A stretch of 64,000 nt of DNA, taken from contig NZ_CP018812.1 in the NCBI RefSeq assembly GCF_001922345.1, positions 1,860,001 to 1,924,000 on the forward strand. Direction: 5' to 3'. A model generated the notes under the pieces. It was not told where the DNA came from. It worked only from the letters and a program-made list of their open reading frames with translations, and did no database searches. This document shows, piece after piece, positions 43,195 through 54,519 of this stretch (positions are counted from its first letter, which is position 1; every line of letters starts with the position of its first letter). The position numbers were made by a program, and so were the translations under genes. This DNA is from Paraburkholderia sp. SOS3. GTDB taxonomy: Bacteria; Pseudomonadota; Gammaproteobacteria; Burkholderiales; Burkholderiaceae.

Positions 43195-45642
43195 ATGAGC
43201 GATCAGGACGAACTCGTCGTCTGGTTCGAGGACCTGCGCCGCAACGACGTGCCGCGTGTGGGCGGCAAAAACGCTTCGCTAGGCGAAATGGTGAGCAATC
43301 TTGCCGCGTCCGGCATACGCGTTCCACCGGGTTTCGCGACGACGGCGCGCGCGTACTGGGACTTCATCGATGCGAATGGTCTGCGGGACACGATCGCCGG
43401 CCTGCTCGGCGAGTTCGCCGGGAACCGGCGCGCGCTGGCGGAGACCGGCGAAGCGATCCGGCACGCGATTCTGCGCGCGCAGTGGCCGGCCGCCACCGCA
43501 GAGGCCATTTGCCGAAGCTATGAGGAACTGGCCTCGCGCGTCGGCGGCGATGACCCCGACGTCGCCGTGCGTTCGAGCGCGACCGCCGAAGATCTGCCCG
43601 ACGCGAGCTTTGCCGGCCAGCAGGAAACGTCGCTGGCGATTCGTGGCACGCAAGCGCTGCTCGACGCGTGCCGGCGCTGTTACGCATCGCTGTTTACCGA
43701 TCGCGCGATCAGCTATCGCGAAGCGAAAGGATTCGATCACCTGAAAGTCGCACTCTCGATAGGCGTGCAGAAAATGGTGAGATCGGATCTCGGCGCATCG
43801 GGCGTCGCCTTTTCGATCGACACCGAGACGGGTTTCGACCGGATCGTGCTGATCGACGCCGCGTGGGGGCTCGGCGAAAACGTCGTGCAGGGCACGGTCG
43901 ATCCCGACGAATACGAGGTGTTCAAGCCGCTGCTCGACGAAACCGCATGCGCGCCGATCATCGGCAAGAAGCGCGGCGGCAAGCTCAAAAAGATGGTGTA
44001 CGCGAGCCGCGGCCCGCATCCGACGAAGAACGTGCCGACTTCGAAGGCGGAGCGCGCGGCATTCGTGCTCGCGGACGCCGACGTGCTGCTGCTGTCGCGT
44101 TGGGTCTGCGAGATCGAGCGCCACTATGGCCGGCCGATGGACATCGAATGGGCGAAGGACGGCGTGAGCGGCCAGCTGTTCATCGTGCAGGCCCGCCCCG
44201 AAACGGTTCAGTCGCGGCGCGAGGCGACTGCGATCAGAACCTTCCGCATGCGATCCGCGGGTCGCGAACTGCTCGCGGGCGTGAGCGTGGGGCAGGCGAT
44301 CGCGGCGGGACCGGTCTGCGTGATCGAAAGCCCGCGCGACATGGCGCGTTTCGTCGATGGCTCTGTGCTCGTGACCGCTGCGACCGATCCCGACTGGGTG
44401 CCGGTCATGCGGCGCGCGTCCGCGATCGTGACCGATCACGGCGGCCGGACCTCGCATGCGGCGATCGTGAGCCGCGAGCTCGGGCTTCCCGCGATCGTGG
44501 GCACCGCCCACGCGACGCGCGTGCTGCACGACGAGCAGGATGTCACCGTGTCCTGCGCGCAAGGCGAGGTCGGGCACGTCTTCGAGGGAACCGCGGACTA
44601 TCAGGTCGAAGAGATCGACTTCTGCGCGATTCCTCGCACGGACACGCGCATCATGCTGAACCTCGCCAACCCCGACGCGGCCTTGCGCTGGTGGCGCATG
44701 CCGGCCGACGGCGTCGGACTTGCGCGCATGGAGTTCGTCGTCAGCAACCACATCCGGATTCATCCGATGGCGCTCGCGCACTTCGACGATCTGAAAGATG
44801 CCGAGGCCGCCCGCACGATCGCGGAGATGACCGAGGGCTACCGCGACAGAACCGACTATTTCGTCGACCGTCTGTCATGCGGGCTCGGCCGTATCGCCGC
44901 CGTGTGTCATCCGCAGCCGGTGATCGTGCGCCTGAGCGACTTCAAGACCAACGAGTACGCCCATCTGATCGGCGGCGCCGCGTTCGAGCCCACGGAGGAA
45001 AATCCGATGCTCGGTTTGCGCGGCGCGTCGCGCTACTACTCGCCGCGCTACCGCGACGGATTCGCGCTTGAATGCCGCGCGCTGCGGCGGCTGCGCATCG
45101 AGATGGGCATGACCAACGTCATCGTCATGGTGCCGTTCTGCCGCACGCCAGAGGAAGCCGACCGCGTGCTCGAAGCGATGGCCGAACATGGCCTCAAACG
45201 CGGCGAGGCCGGCTTGCAGATCTATGTGATGTGCGAAATTCCTTCGAACGTGATTCTCGCCGACGAATTCGCACGGCGTTTCGATGGATTTTCGATCGGC
45301 AGCAACGACCTCACGCAGCTGACCCTCGGCGTCGACCGTGACTCGGCGGAACTCGCTGCGCTATTCGACGAGCGCAACGACGCGGTGAGGTGGATGATCC
45401 GCGAAGTCATCGAACGTGCCCATCGCGCCGGTGCGAAAGTCGGCCTGTGCGGCGAGGCGCCGAGCGCGCACCCCGAGTACGCGCGGTTCCTCGTCGAGTG
45501 CGGCATCGACTCGATTTCGGTCAGCCCCGACAGCTTTATCGCAGTCAAACGGCACGTGGCGCAGGCGGAAGCGTCGCTGCGCAAGCCACAGGCGCCTCGC
45601 GAGGCGCTCGAGGCTGCACTTCTTTCGGGCGAACGTCGATGA
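43195..45642 (+). CDS. ppsA: Phosphoenolpyruvate synthase
   Basis: 815 residues, cytosolic; converts pyruvate, ATP and water to PEP, AMP and phosphate. N-terminal ATP-grasp domain (about 10-340) with GGKNASLGEM; central phosphohistidine domain with GGRTSHAAIVSRELGLPAIVG (catalytic His about 422); C-terminal PEP/pyruvate TIM barrel ending GLCGEAPSAHPEY. AAGGAG precedes ATG 43195. Its stop overlaps the start of the PfkB-type kinase gene. A second isoform under low-oxygen control could support gluconeogenesis or PEP balancing. Confidence 0.93.
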   Translation: MSDQDELVVWFEDLRRNDVPRVGGKNASLGEMVSNLAASGIRVPPGFATTARAYWDFIDANGLRDTIAGLLGEFAGNRRALAETGEAIRHAILRAQWPAATAEAICRSYEELASRVGGDDPDVAVRSSATAEDLPDASFAGQQETSLAIRGTQALLDACRRCYASLFTDRAISYREAKGFDHLKVALSIGVQKMVRSDLGASGVAFSIDTETGFDRIVLIDAAWGLGENVVQGTVDPDEYEVFKPLLDETACAPIIGKKRGGKLKKMVYASRGPHPTKNVPTSKAERAAFVLADADVLLLSRWVCEIERHYGRPMDIEWAKDGVSGQLFIVQARPETVQSRREATAIRTFRMRSAGRELLAGVSVGQAIAAGPVCVIESPRDMARFVDGSVLVTAATDPDWVPVMRRASAIVTDHGGRTSHAAIVSRELGLPAIVGTAHATRVLHDEQDVTVSCAQGEVGHVFEGTADYQVEEIDFCAIPRTDTRIMLNLANPDAALRWWRMPADGVGLARMEFVVSNHIRIHPMALAHFDDLKDAEAARTIAEMTEGYRDRTDYFVDRLSCGLGRIAAVCHPQPVIVRLSDFKTNEYAHLIGGAAFEPTEENPMLGLRGASRYYSPRYRDGFALECRALRRLRIEMGMTNVIVMVPFCRTPEEADRVLEAMAEHGLKRGEAGLQIYVMCEIPSNVILADEFARRFDGFSIGSNDLTQLTLGVDRDSAELAALFDERNDAVRWMIREVIERAHRAGAKVGLCGEAPSAHPEYARFLVECGIDSISVSPDSFIAVKRHVAQAEASLRKPQAPREALEAALLSGERR

Positions 45643-46628
45643 ACATGCTGACCGTCACGCTGAACCCGGCCGTCGACATTTCGACGTCTGTCGAGCGGAT
45701 CGCCGACACGCACAAGCTGCGCTGCGCCGCCGCGCGCCGCGACCCGGGCGGCGGCGGCATCAATGTCGCGCGTGTGCTGCACCGTCTCGGCGCCGACTGC
45801 ACCGCGTTTCTGCTCGCGGGTGGAGGCAGCGGCCACACCTTGCTCGCGATGCTCGCCGACGAAGGACTGCACACCCAAGCGCTCGAAATCGCCGGCGAGA
45901 CGCGCGAAGATTTCTCGGTGTTCGAGACCGCGACCGGCCGTGAATATCGCTTCGTCCTGCCCGGCCCGGCCGTTGCGCCGGACGAGTGGGCCGCCTGCCG
46001 GCGCCGCGTGCAAGCGGGGGTCGGCGCGGCGCGCTTCATGGTGTTGAGCGGCAGTCTGCCGCCGGGATTGTCGCGCGATGCGTACGCGCAACTCGCGCGC
46101 GACGCATGCGAGGTTCGTCCCGACATCCGCATCGCGGTCGATGCGTCGGGGCCGGCACTTGCCGCCGCGCTCGACAGCGGGCTCGTCGACATCGTGAAGC
46201 CGAGCCTCGCCGAATTGCGCGAGCTGACCGGAAAGGCGCTGTCCGACGCGCACGCGCAAGCGGACGCGGGCCGCGCGTTGATCGAAGCGGGCAAGGCGCG
46301 CATCGTGGCGATCACGCTCGGCAGCCAGGGTGCGCTGCTGGTCACGTCGAGGCAGACCTGCTTCATGCCCGCCGTGCCGACCGAAGTGCGCAGCGCGATC
46401 GGCGCCGGCGACAGCTTTCTGGCAGGCCTGCTTTGGGCGCTCGACCAGGGCGCGTCGGATGGCGAGGCGTTGCATTATGCCGCCGCAGCCGCGGCTGCGA
46501 CGCTGCGCCAGCCGGGTACGCGGCTGTGCGACGCGCGCGACGTCGTTCGTGCGTACGCGAAGGGCGAAAGACCGCTCGTCGTGAACGGCACGGCGGCCGG
46601 TATCGCCGACCTTTGCGCAAAGCGTTGA
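45639..46628 (+). CDS. PfkB-family sugar kinase (6-phosphofructokinase II/1-phosphofructokinase type)
   Basis: 329 residues. Starts MLTVTLNPAVDISTSVERI, the strand common to Pfk-2, FruK and LacC; has GGGGINVARVL and the PfkB signature with catalytic base in GAGDSFLAG (Asp). Coupled to ppsA by a 4-bp overlap. Burkholderia-group species generally lack the classical PfkA, so this could give a glycolytic bypass; the substrate is not fixed by sequence. Confidence 0.9.
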   Translation: MNMLTVTLNPAVDISTSVERIADTHKLRCAAARRDPGGGGINVARVLHRLGADCTAFLLAGGGSGHTLLAMLADEGLHTQALEIAGETREDFSVFETATGREYRFVLPGPAVAPDEWAACRRRVQAGVGAARFMVLSGSLPPGLSRDAYAQLARDACEVRPDIRIAVDASGPALAAALDSGLVDIVKPSLAELRELTGKALSDAHAQADAGRALIEAGKARIVAITLGSQGALLVTSRQTCFMPAVPTEVRSAIGAGDSFLAGLLWALDQGASDGEALHYAAAAAAATLRQPGTRLCDARDVVRAYAKGERPLVVNGTAAGIADLCAKR

Positions 46629-46650
46629 CGTACCGCGAGCCGGGCCCGCG

Positions 46651-46677
46651 CGAGGTCCGCGAGGTCCGCGAGGTCCG
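46651..46677. repeat. Three perfect copies of a 9-bp tandem repeat
   Basis: GCGAGGTCC at 46651-46659, 46660-46668 and 46669-46677, in the gap between the convergent PfkB-type and BON genes. Similar 9-bp repeats occur at 54362 and 57940. Likely slippage products; role unknown. Confidence 0.75.
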
Positions 46678-47367
46678 TTATCGCTGCAACGGCACGTGTA
46701 TTTCGTCGCGCAGTTCGCGCACCTCCGGATGTTCGCGGGCCGCCGCGCACGCAAGCGCGCGTTGGCCAACCGTAGGCAGCGTGCCGCTCAACGTGACCGT
46801 GCCGTCTTGCGCCTGCACCCGGATGGCATCCGCATGTCGTTGCGCATCGCTGCGCAGTGCCGCGCGAATCTGCCCGAGCACCTCCATCTGGACCTGGCGG
46901 TCGCTCACGCGAAGCCGGTTGACGATCGACGTGACGCCCTGGAGTGGAATGACGACCGCCTCGGCGAGCTTCTTCTGGTACGACCAGTCGACGCGGCCGG
47001 TCAGCGTGAGCGCGCCGTCGCGAACGCCGACTTCGACCATTCCGCGTGGCAGGCACGCTTTCCAGACAAGCGCCGCCAGCGCCGCGTCGCGCAGGACGGC
47101 ATCGGCGCGCCGCGCGGATGCGGGCAACCGGACCGACAGTTCATTGTCGACCGCCGCGAGTCCGTCGACGCAACGCGTGGTCGAACACGCCGCCACTTTC
47201 GCGGCGTAACTGGACACGGTGCCGCGCAAGGTCGCGCGGCCGCCGCGCACGTCCACGGTGATCGATTCGCGCTCGAGCAGCGGGTCATGACGCAGATTAT
47301 CTGCGGCCCGTCGCGCCAGTTCGTGATCGGCCGGCGTGATGCACGGCGTTGTTTCTACCGAGGCCAT
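46678..47367 (-). CDS. BON-domain protein
   Basis: 229 residues from ATG 47367 (GGGGA upstream). Three BON repeats (about 12-80, 85-150, 155-225) with ATLRGTVSS, LTLTGRVDW and VTLSGTLPT. No signal peptide. Downstream of atpG on the same strand but separated by 173 bp that contain an FNR-type dyad, so it has its own promoter. Fourth member of the BON set of this island. Confidence 0.88.
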   Translation of the reverse strand: MASVETTPCITPADHELARRAADNLRHDPLLERESITVDVRGGRATLRGTVSSYAAKVAACSTTRCVDGLAAVDNELSVRLPASARRADAVLRDAALAALVWKACLPRGMVEVGVRDGALTLTGRVDWSYQKKLAEAVVIPLQGVTSIVNRLRVSDRQVQMEVLGQIRAALRSDAQRHADAIRVQAQDGTVTLSGTLPTVGQRALACAAAREHPEVRELRDEIHVPLQR

Positions 47368-47432
47368 GTTGATTTCCCCGATCCGAGAAGGTGTTGGCGA
47401 AGGGCAAGCCGAGTCATGGTGTCCTGCGGTCC

Positions 47433-47473
47433 ATCGTCGCACGACGGTCATTTCCGGCGTTGACCCAGATCAA
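47433..47473 (-). promoter_or_regulatory. FNR/Anr-type box for BON gene
   Basis: TTGAC-ccag-ATCAA (47460-47473), 92 bp upstream of ATG 47367 on the minus strand. GACGAT (47433-47438) lies exactly 21 bp away in the -10 position. Confidence 0.72.
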
Positions 47474-47540
47474 CGGCCGGACATCGCGCGCCGCTCGCCG
47501 AGCGCGCGGTTGCGCAAGCCGTATCGCGATGCCGGCCGTG

Positions 47541-48377
47541 TCAGCGCGGCGACAGTTCGACGATCTCCGCGGTGATCTGCTCCTGGCGCAAACGCTGATG
47601 CTCGATTCTTAGCCGGCGCGCCATATCGTCGATGTTGCGGCGAGCGGCCATCATCGCGCGCATGCGCGCCTCGTTTTCTGCGGCGAGCGCGAGCACGATC
47701 GCCTCGCAAATCTGCGTGTAGACATATTCTTCGGCGAGGCTTTCCTGCAGTGGTCGCGGGGCCAGCGTGACGAGCGGCGGGAACGGGCGGGTCACCGGCC
47801 CGAATCGCGCGAAGTCGAACGGCAACAGCGACGTCGTGACGATCCGCGCCGCCTCGACGGCCTGCGGCGCGCCATGCACGAGCGCGACATGCGACACATC
47901 CGCATCGCCGAGGCGGTCATACAGTTCGTTGACGATCCGGTTGGCGATCTCGGGCACGGCGTTCGCATGCGCAGCCATTTCGGATGACCAGGCAACCGGT
48001 ACGTCGAGCTCCGCGGCGGCGAGCCGTGCGCGTTCGCCGATCACGAGGTATGCCGTGCCGGTTGTGGCTGCACGTTGCGCGGCCTCTATGATGCGATGGT
48101 TGAACGTGCCGACGAAACCCTGTTCGGTGCCGATCGCGACAACGATCTGCCCGCTCGCGGGCCGAGCGTTCGGCGCAGCGGGCGATGCAGGCGCGGTCAA
48201 CGTCATGGCATCGGCGATGGCGGCGGCAATCACCTCGGCGCACGCGCGGATGCCCGACAGACGCTCGAGCGCGTCGCGCGCACGCGCCGCGGCGATGCCG
48301 CGCATCGCGGTGACGACCGACGACAGTTCGTCGACGGTGCGCGCGCGCGCTTCGACGTCTGCGAGCCGATTGGTCAT
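47541..48377 (-). CDS. atpG: N-ATPase gamma subunit
   Basis: 278 residues, central stalk of F1. N-terminal helix with [16 protein letters not shown] and C-terminal helix with [19 protein letters not shown] form the coiled-coil rotor shaft; the middle is a Rossmann-like foot. Last gene of the N-type operon; start overlaps the atpA stop (ATGA). Shorter than the housekeeping gamma subunit, as in other N-ATPases. Confidence 0.92.
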   Translation of the reverse strand: MTNRLADVEARARTVDELSSVVTAMRGIAAARARDALERLSGIRACAEVIAAAIADAMTLTAPASPAAPNARPASGQIVVAIGTEQGFVGTFNHRIIEAAQRAATTGTAYLVIGERARLAAAELDVPVAWSSEMAAHANAVPEIANRIVNELYDRLGDADVSHVALVHGAPQAVEAARIVTTSLLPFDFARFGPVTRPFPPLVTLAPRPLQESLAEEYVYTQICEAIVLALAAENEARMRAMMAARRNIDDMARRLRIEHQRLRQEQITAEIVELSPR

Positions 48378-49927
48378 GGGCCGCTCCGTGCATCGGTCGA
48401 GCGGGCCGCGAGTTCGCGGGCGATACGCACGAGTTCGCGCCGGGCGGACGGATCGAGCGCGGCACCGGGCGCGACAGCGCGGGCGCCCGCTGCGATGTCC
48501 GCTGTGATGTCCGCTGTGACCCCCGCAGCGTCGAGCCGTGCGGGCAGCGCATCGCGAATCGATGCCAGCGCGTCCAGCGGACATTCGTCGAATGCGCCGT
48601 CGGACAATGCCGCCAGCAGGGCGAGTTCGTCGATGGGCCGCAGCGGCGAAAAGCGCGGCTGCGCAAGCAACGCACGAATGCGCGTGCCGCGCGCGATCTG
48701 CGCTTTCACGCGTGCATCGCTGAGGCCGCCGAAGCGCATGAACATCTCGAGTTCGAGGAATTGCGCGTAGTCGAGCCGCAGCCGTCCCGACACATCGTGC
48801 AACGCCGGTGTTTGCGCCTTCCCGCCGACGCGGCTGACACTGAGTCCGATATCGACGGCCGGGCGCTGGTTCGCGGCGAACAACCGTGCGTCGAGCACGA
48901 TTTGCCCGTCCGTGATCGAGATCAGGTTCGTCGGTATGTACGCGGCCAGGTTGCCCGCGTCGGTTTCCGCGATCGGCAGCGCCGTCAGCGATCCGCCGCC
49001 GCGTGCGGGGCACAGCTGCGCCGCGCGTTCGAGAAGACGTGCGTGAAGGTAGAAGATGTCGCCCGGATAGGCCTCGCGACCGGGCGGCTCGCGCGCGAGC
49101 AGGGCGAGCTCGCGGTGCGTGGCCGCGTGCTTCGACAGGTCGTCGATGACGACCAGCGCGTGCTGGCCGCGGTCCCTGAAGAATTCGGCCATGCTGAACG
49201 CGGCAAACGGCGCGATCCATTGCAGGCCCGGCGGATCGGCCGCCGTGGCGACGATGCAGATGCATCGCTGCGGCGCGCCATGCGCGCGGATCGCCTCGAT
49301 CACGCGTTCGACGGCCGTGGCGCGCTGGCCTATTGCGACATAGAGGCAGATCACGTCCGTGTGTTCCTGGTTGACGATCGTATCGACCGCGATCGACGTC
49401 TTGCCCGTCGCGCGATCGCCGATGATGAGCTCGCGCTGGCCGCGGCCGATCGCAAACAGCGCGTCGATCAGCAGAATGCCGGTCTCGATCGGATCGGATA
49501 CGAGCGCGCGCTCGATGATCGATGGCGCGGGGCGCTCGATGGGCAGCGCGACCGTGCATTCGGGCGGCTCGCGGCGATCGAGCGGCCGGCCCAGCGGATC
49601 GACGATGCGTCCGAGCAGGGCCGGACCGACCGGCACTTCTACGACGCGTCCGGTACCTGAAACGCGCGTACCCGCGGCGATGCCGGTATCGCGATCGAGC
49701 AGGACGCAGGCGATCGCATCGCGATCGAGCGCAAGCGCGAAGCCCGATTGACCGCCTTCGAAATGCAGCAGCTCGTTGAGCCGCACGTGCGGCAGCCCGC
49801 TGATCCGCGCGATGCCGTCGGCGATCTGCTCGACGCGCCCGACGATTTCCGCTTGCGGCGCAAGGTTCGCGCGTGCAAGCGCGGCGCGGCTGTCGGCGAG
49901 CCATGCGTGCTGTGCCACGTCATGCAT
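48374..49927 (-). CDS. atpA: N-ATPase alpha subunit
   Basis: 517 residues. Beta-barrel N-domain (about 25-95), nucleotide-binding domain with P-loop GDRATGKT (170-177) and the C-terminal helical domain. Non-catalytic regulatory partner of beta in F1. Starts where atpF ends (8-bp overlap). Near the C-terminus a small 12-bp DNA repeat (48490-48525) encodes [11 protein letters not shown], an extension beyond the conserved fold. Confidence 0.94.
   Translation of the reverse strand: MHDVAQHAWLADSRAALARANLAPQAEIVGRVEQIADGIARISGLPHVRLNELLHFEGGQSGFALALDRDAIACVLLDRDTGIAAGTRVSGTGRVVEVPVGPALLGRIVDPLGRPLDRREPPECTVALPIERPAPSIIERALVSDPIETGILLIDALFAIGRGQRELIIGDRATGKTSIAVDTIVNQEHTDVICLYVAIGQRATAVERVIEAIRAHGAPQRCICIVATAADPPGLQWIAPFAAFSMAEFFRDRGQHALVVIDDLSKHAATHRELALLAREPPGREAYPGDIFYLHARLLERAAQLCPARGGGSLTALPIAETDAGNLAAYIPTNLISITDGQIVLDARLFAANQRPAVDIGLSVSRVGGKAQTPALHDVSGRLRLDYAQFLELEMFMRFGGLSDARVKAQIARGTRIRALLAQPRFSPLRPIDELALLAALSDGAFDECPLDALASIRDALPARLDAAGVTADITADIAAGARAVAPGAALDPSARRELVRIARELAARSTDARSGP
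48490..48525. repeat. 12-bp tandem repeat in the 3' end of atpA
   Basis: Three consecutive 12-mers (GCTGCGATGTCC, GCTGTGATGTCC, GCTGTGACCCCC) code for the TADI-like repeats near the C-terminus. In-frame unit, so length changes would be tolerated. Confidence 0.65.
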
Positions 49928-50672
49928 TGCGCGCGCCCTCGCTCGACAGCAGCTCGGACCGCACGCTTGCCAGGTCGTGCCGGAAACTGTTGCGCACGAT
50001 CGCGTGCGGCGCTTCGAGTTCGAGCCCGGCGATCAATGCCGGCTCGACCTCGACCTCGAGCGCCGGCTCGAAACCGAGCGCGGCCGCCAGCGCCGAGCGG
50101 CAATGCGCGACTTCGCGCTCGCTCAGGTTGCGCGGCGCGAGCAGGCGCAGCGCGTCGCGTTGCGCATCGGGTCCGATACGGTTGTCGTGCGGCAGCGCCT
50201 GCACGGCGGCGGCAAGCGGCTCGATAAACGCGTCGACCTTAACGTCGGACGGGAGCCGTCCGAGCAGCCGCGCGGCGATTTCGAGTGCGAACCCGCTCGC
50301 ACGCGCCGCATCGCCTTGCGCGGCATCGCGCTGCAGCGCGGCGATTTCGCCGACGGTCGACGCGCGCAGCGCGTCCGCATCGGCCCGTGCCTGCGCGAGC
50401 AGCGATGTCTTCAGGCGCTCGGCTTCGGCCGAAACCTCCTGCAGCGCTTGCGCGCGGCGCGCGGCGAGCGCGGCCAGTTCGGCGGCGGCCTGCTTGCGCT
50501 CGCCGTCGGCCGCAGCGCGCGCGTTGGCCGCCTCCTGCATGAGCGTGGCCACGGACTGCTGCCGATCGGCGATGATCTTCGCAACCGGCTTGAACAGAAA
50601 GCGCGACAGCAGCCACACGAGCACCAGCACGTTGACGGTCTGAAAGCCGAGTGTCCACCAGTCGATTCGCAT
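49920..50672 (-). CDS. atpF: N-ATPase b subunit with extended C-terminus
   Basis: 250 residues. One N-terminal membrane helix (about 7-28, [18 protein letters not shown]), then a long Ala/Arg-rich coiled coil (about 40-130) and a further 120-residue C-terminal part. No separate delta gene (atpH) exists in the operon; in N-ATPases the extended b subunit is thought to cover the peripheral-stalk attachment. 8 bp upstream of its start lies atpE. Confidence 0.9.
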   Translation of the reverse strand: MRIDWWTLGFQTVNVLVLVWLLSRFLFKPVAKIIADRQQSVATLMQEAANARAAADGERKQAAAELAALAARRAQALQEVSAEAERLKTSLLAQARADADALRASTVGEIAALQRDAAQGDAARASGFALEIAARLLGRLPSDVKVDAFIEPLAAAVQALPHDNRIGPDAQRDALRLLAPRNLSEREVAHCRSALAAALGFEPALEVEVEPALIAGLELEAPHAIVRNSFRHDLASVRSELLSSEGARNA

Positions 50673-50679
50673 GATGCGT

Positions 50680-50928
50680 CTACTTCGCGAAAGGATTCGC
50701 GAACAATACGAGCAGCGCGACGACGAGGCAGTAGATCGCCATCGTTTCGATCATCGCGAGGCCGACGAACAGCGTGCGCGAAATCGTGCCGGCCGATTCG
50801 GGCTGGCGCGCGAGGGCGTCCATCGCGGCGGCCACCGCGCGGCCTTCGGCGAGCGCGGGGCCGATTGCGCCGAACGAGACGGCGACGGCCGCCGCGGCGA
50901 TGCTGATCAATTCGAGCCAGTTGGTCAT
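50680..50928 (-). CDS. atpE: N-ATPase c subunit (rotor ring)
   Basis: 82 residues, hairpin of two membrane helices around the loop RQPES (41-45). The ion-binding carboxylate is Glu61 in MIETMAIY, with Thr62 and Tyr66 at positions equivalent to Ser66 and Tyr70 of the Na+-binding Ilyobacter ring. In helix 1, where Ilyobacter has Gln32, this protein has Glu28 (GPALAEG), giving two buried carboxylates per subunit, a feature of N-type rings. Ion specificity cannot be fixed from sequence. Confidence 0.93.
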   Translation of the reverse strand: MTNWLELISIAAAAVAVSFGAIGPALAEGRAVAAAMDALARQPESAGTISRTLFVGLAMIETMAIYCLVVALLVLFANPFAK

Positions 50929-51623
50929 GATGCTCCTTGACGCGGATGCGATGCGACGGCCGCGTCGTCCCCGACTGCGGCGCCGATGAAGACGGTCGCC
51001 AGCACGCTGAAAATGTAGGCCTGCACCGCGCCTGTCAGCAGATCGAGCGCCATCAGCGGGATCGGCACGAGAAGCCCGGCCAGCGACAGGACGATGCCGA
51101 TCACGAATACGCCGCTCATCACATTGCCGAACAGACGCACGACCAGCGAAAAGGTGCGCGTCATCTGCTCGACGAGGTTGAGCGGGATCATGATCCACGC
51201 GGGCTGCGCGAACGATGCGAGGTATCGCGCGAGGCCGCGCGCGCATACGCCGTAGTAGATCGTCGCGCCGAGCACGATGCAGGCGAGCGCGGCATCGGTC
51301 TCGAGATGCGCGGTCGGCGGCTCGACGCCGGGCACGAGGGACGACCAGTTCGACACCAGGATGAACACGAACAGCGTGCCGACCAGCGAGCGATACGGTG
51401 CGGGGTCGGTGCGGATCGTGTCGCGAATCTGCGCATCGAGCGACGTCGCGAGCAATTCCAGCGCGGCCTGCAGCTTCGACGGCGTCGGCGACAACTGCCG
51501 CCGCAGCGCAAGCAGGGCGCAGGCGATCAGCGCCATCATGGCCCACGTGGTGATCACGGGCGCCGAGATCGGCACGAACCCGATCGTCACGAGCGGGCCG
51601 GTTGCGAGCGGCGAATGCATCAT
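50925..51623 (-). CDS. atpB: N-ATPase a subunit
   Basis: 232 residues, five or six membrane helices. The essential Arg is in the helix FSLVVRLFGNVMSG, and the C-terminal helix GAVQAYIFSVLATVFIG is typical. Forms the ion half-channels beside the c ring. Starts with two ATGs (51623 and 51620) after AGGTGG. Overlaps atpE by 4 bp and atpR by 4 bp. Confidence 0.92.
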   Translation of the reverse strand: MMHSPLATGPLVTIGFVPISAPVITTWAMMALIACALLALRRQLSPTPSKLQAALELLATSLDAQIRDTIRTDPAPYRSLVGTLFVFILVSNWSSLVPGVEPPTAHLETDAALACIVLGATIYYGVCARGLARYLASFAQPAWIMIPLNLVEQMTRTFSLVVRLFGNVMSGVFVIGIVLSLAGLLVPIPLMALDLLTGAVQAYIFSVLATVFIGAAVGDDAAVASHPRQGAS

Positions 51624-51904
51624 CGTGCCCACCTCGCGCGCCGCACCATCGCGTGCCGGGCCACGACGATCGCGACGAGCGCACTCGCCAGCGCGGCCGC
51701 GCCGAGTCTGGCGAGGCCGTAAAGCACGAGACCGAGCAAGGCGAAGCGGGCCAGTTGCAGAAGCACCGCGCAGCCGGTTGCGCTGCGTGTATAGCAACGC
51801 ACGTTCACGAGCAGCGCCGCGAAGTACGCGACGCCCGTTGCGCCGCCCGCCACGGCGCCCGTGGCGATCTGCAGGGCAGGGGAAAGCGCAGGCGACAGCG
51901 GCAT
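51620..51904 (-). CDS. atpR: N-ATPase-specific subunit AtpR
   Basis: 94 residues with three membrane helices (about 10-32, 43-65, 67-87). AtpR is found only in N-type operons, between atpQ and atpB, and is proposed to interact with the c ring or help assembly. Conserved polar residues inside the helices include Arg36, Arg53 and Arg66. Confidence 0.85.
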   Translation of the reverse strand: MPLSPALSPALQIATGAVAGGATGVAYFAALLVNVRCYTRSATGCAVLLQLARFALLGLVLYGLARLGAAALASALVAIVVARHAMVRRARWAR

Positions 51905-51907
51905 GGG

Positions 51908-52241
51908 TCAGCTCCTCGTACTTTGCCGGTGCATCCATCGCCACGCGCACCATAGGCCGATCGCCGCGCCGATCATCAGCAGCGGCGCCGAGAAGAACAC
52001 GCCTGTGCCGAACCGCCGGTCGAGCCAATGGCCGAGCCACAGGCACAGCAGCGCGGGGAAAACAATGACCCAGCCGAGCATGCCGATCTGGCCGAGGCGG
52101 GACCCGAGCGAAGGCTCCGGCACGTCGCGCGCCTGCTGCTCGAGGCGCGCGGCCTTGCGCGCGGTCTGCTCGAGCACGCTGCTGTCGGGCTTGCCGTTGT
52201 GCGCGTACGCGTGCGCGCCGCGCTGGTCCGGCCGTGGCGGT

Positions 52242-52255
<14 letters not shown>
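51908..52255 (-). CDS. atpQ: N-ATPase-specific subunit AtpQ (AtpI-like)
   Basis: 115 residues: hydrophilic N-terminus (1-52) and two membrane helices (about 57-76 and 85-106) linked by LDRRFGTGVFFS, the AtpI/Mg-transport-like layout. Its start overlaps the atpC 3' end by 14 bp. Position between atpC and atpR is the N-type signature. Confidence 0.85.
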
Positions 52256-54259
<2,004 letters not shown>

Positions 54260-54269
54260 TTAACGGCTT

Positions 54270-54309
54270 TTTATCGCGCTCCGCCCTGGCTCTGTTTGAT
54301 CACGATCAA
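54270..54309 (-). promoter_or_regulatory. FNR/Anr-type box for the N-ATPase operon
   Basis: TTGAT-cacg-ATCAA (54296-54309), perfect dyad. On the minus strand GATAAA (54270-54275) lies 20 bp from it as a possible -10. The atpD start is 81 bp away. Confidence 0.75.
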
Positions 54310-54361
54310 GCGAGTACGCCGACCGGCGAGGCGCGCGTGCGCAAACCGGCTTGCATGGGAA

Positions 54362-54434
54362 CCGCGAAAGCCGCGAAAGCCGCGAAGGCCGCGAAGGCCG
54401 TGAAACAGCGCGAAAGCCGCGAAAGCCGTGAAAC
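54362..54434. repeat. 9-bp tandem repeat array upstream of the exported-protein gene
   Basis: About eight imperfect copies of a 9-bp unit (CCGCGAAAG, CCGCGAAGG, CCGTGAAAC) with one irregular spacer near 54407. It lies in the divergent region between atpD and the exported protein gene, between two FNR-type dyads (54296 and 54445), so its length sets their distance. Copy number is likely to vary between strains. Confidence 0.75.
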
Positions 54435-54444
54435 CGCGCGGCGA

Positions 54445-54485
54445 TTGCTTCAGATCAAGGCTCGATGCGGACCCGTGCATAGACT
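54445..54485 (+). promoter_or_regulatory. FNR-like box and -10 for exported-protein gene
   Basis: TTGCT-tcag-ATCAA (54445-54458), one mismatch in the left arm, then TAGACT (54480-54485) after exactly 21 bp. The GTG start at 54520 is 61 bp after the dyad. Confidence 0.6.
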
Positions 54486-54519
54486 GGGTTCGAACATCCA
54501 CTATGCGGGAGCATCGATC

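Noticed and set aside
46626..46639. TTGAC-gtac-CGCGA after pfkB as an FNR-type box
   Set aside because: The right arm is absent and it lies between convergent genes.
47541..49904. A 787-codon frame joining atpA and atpG
   Set aside because: The first two thirds are a frame-shifted shadow of atpA; only the atpG part is real, and atpG has its own start overlapping the atpA stop.
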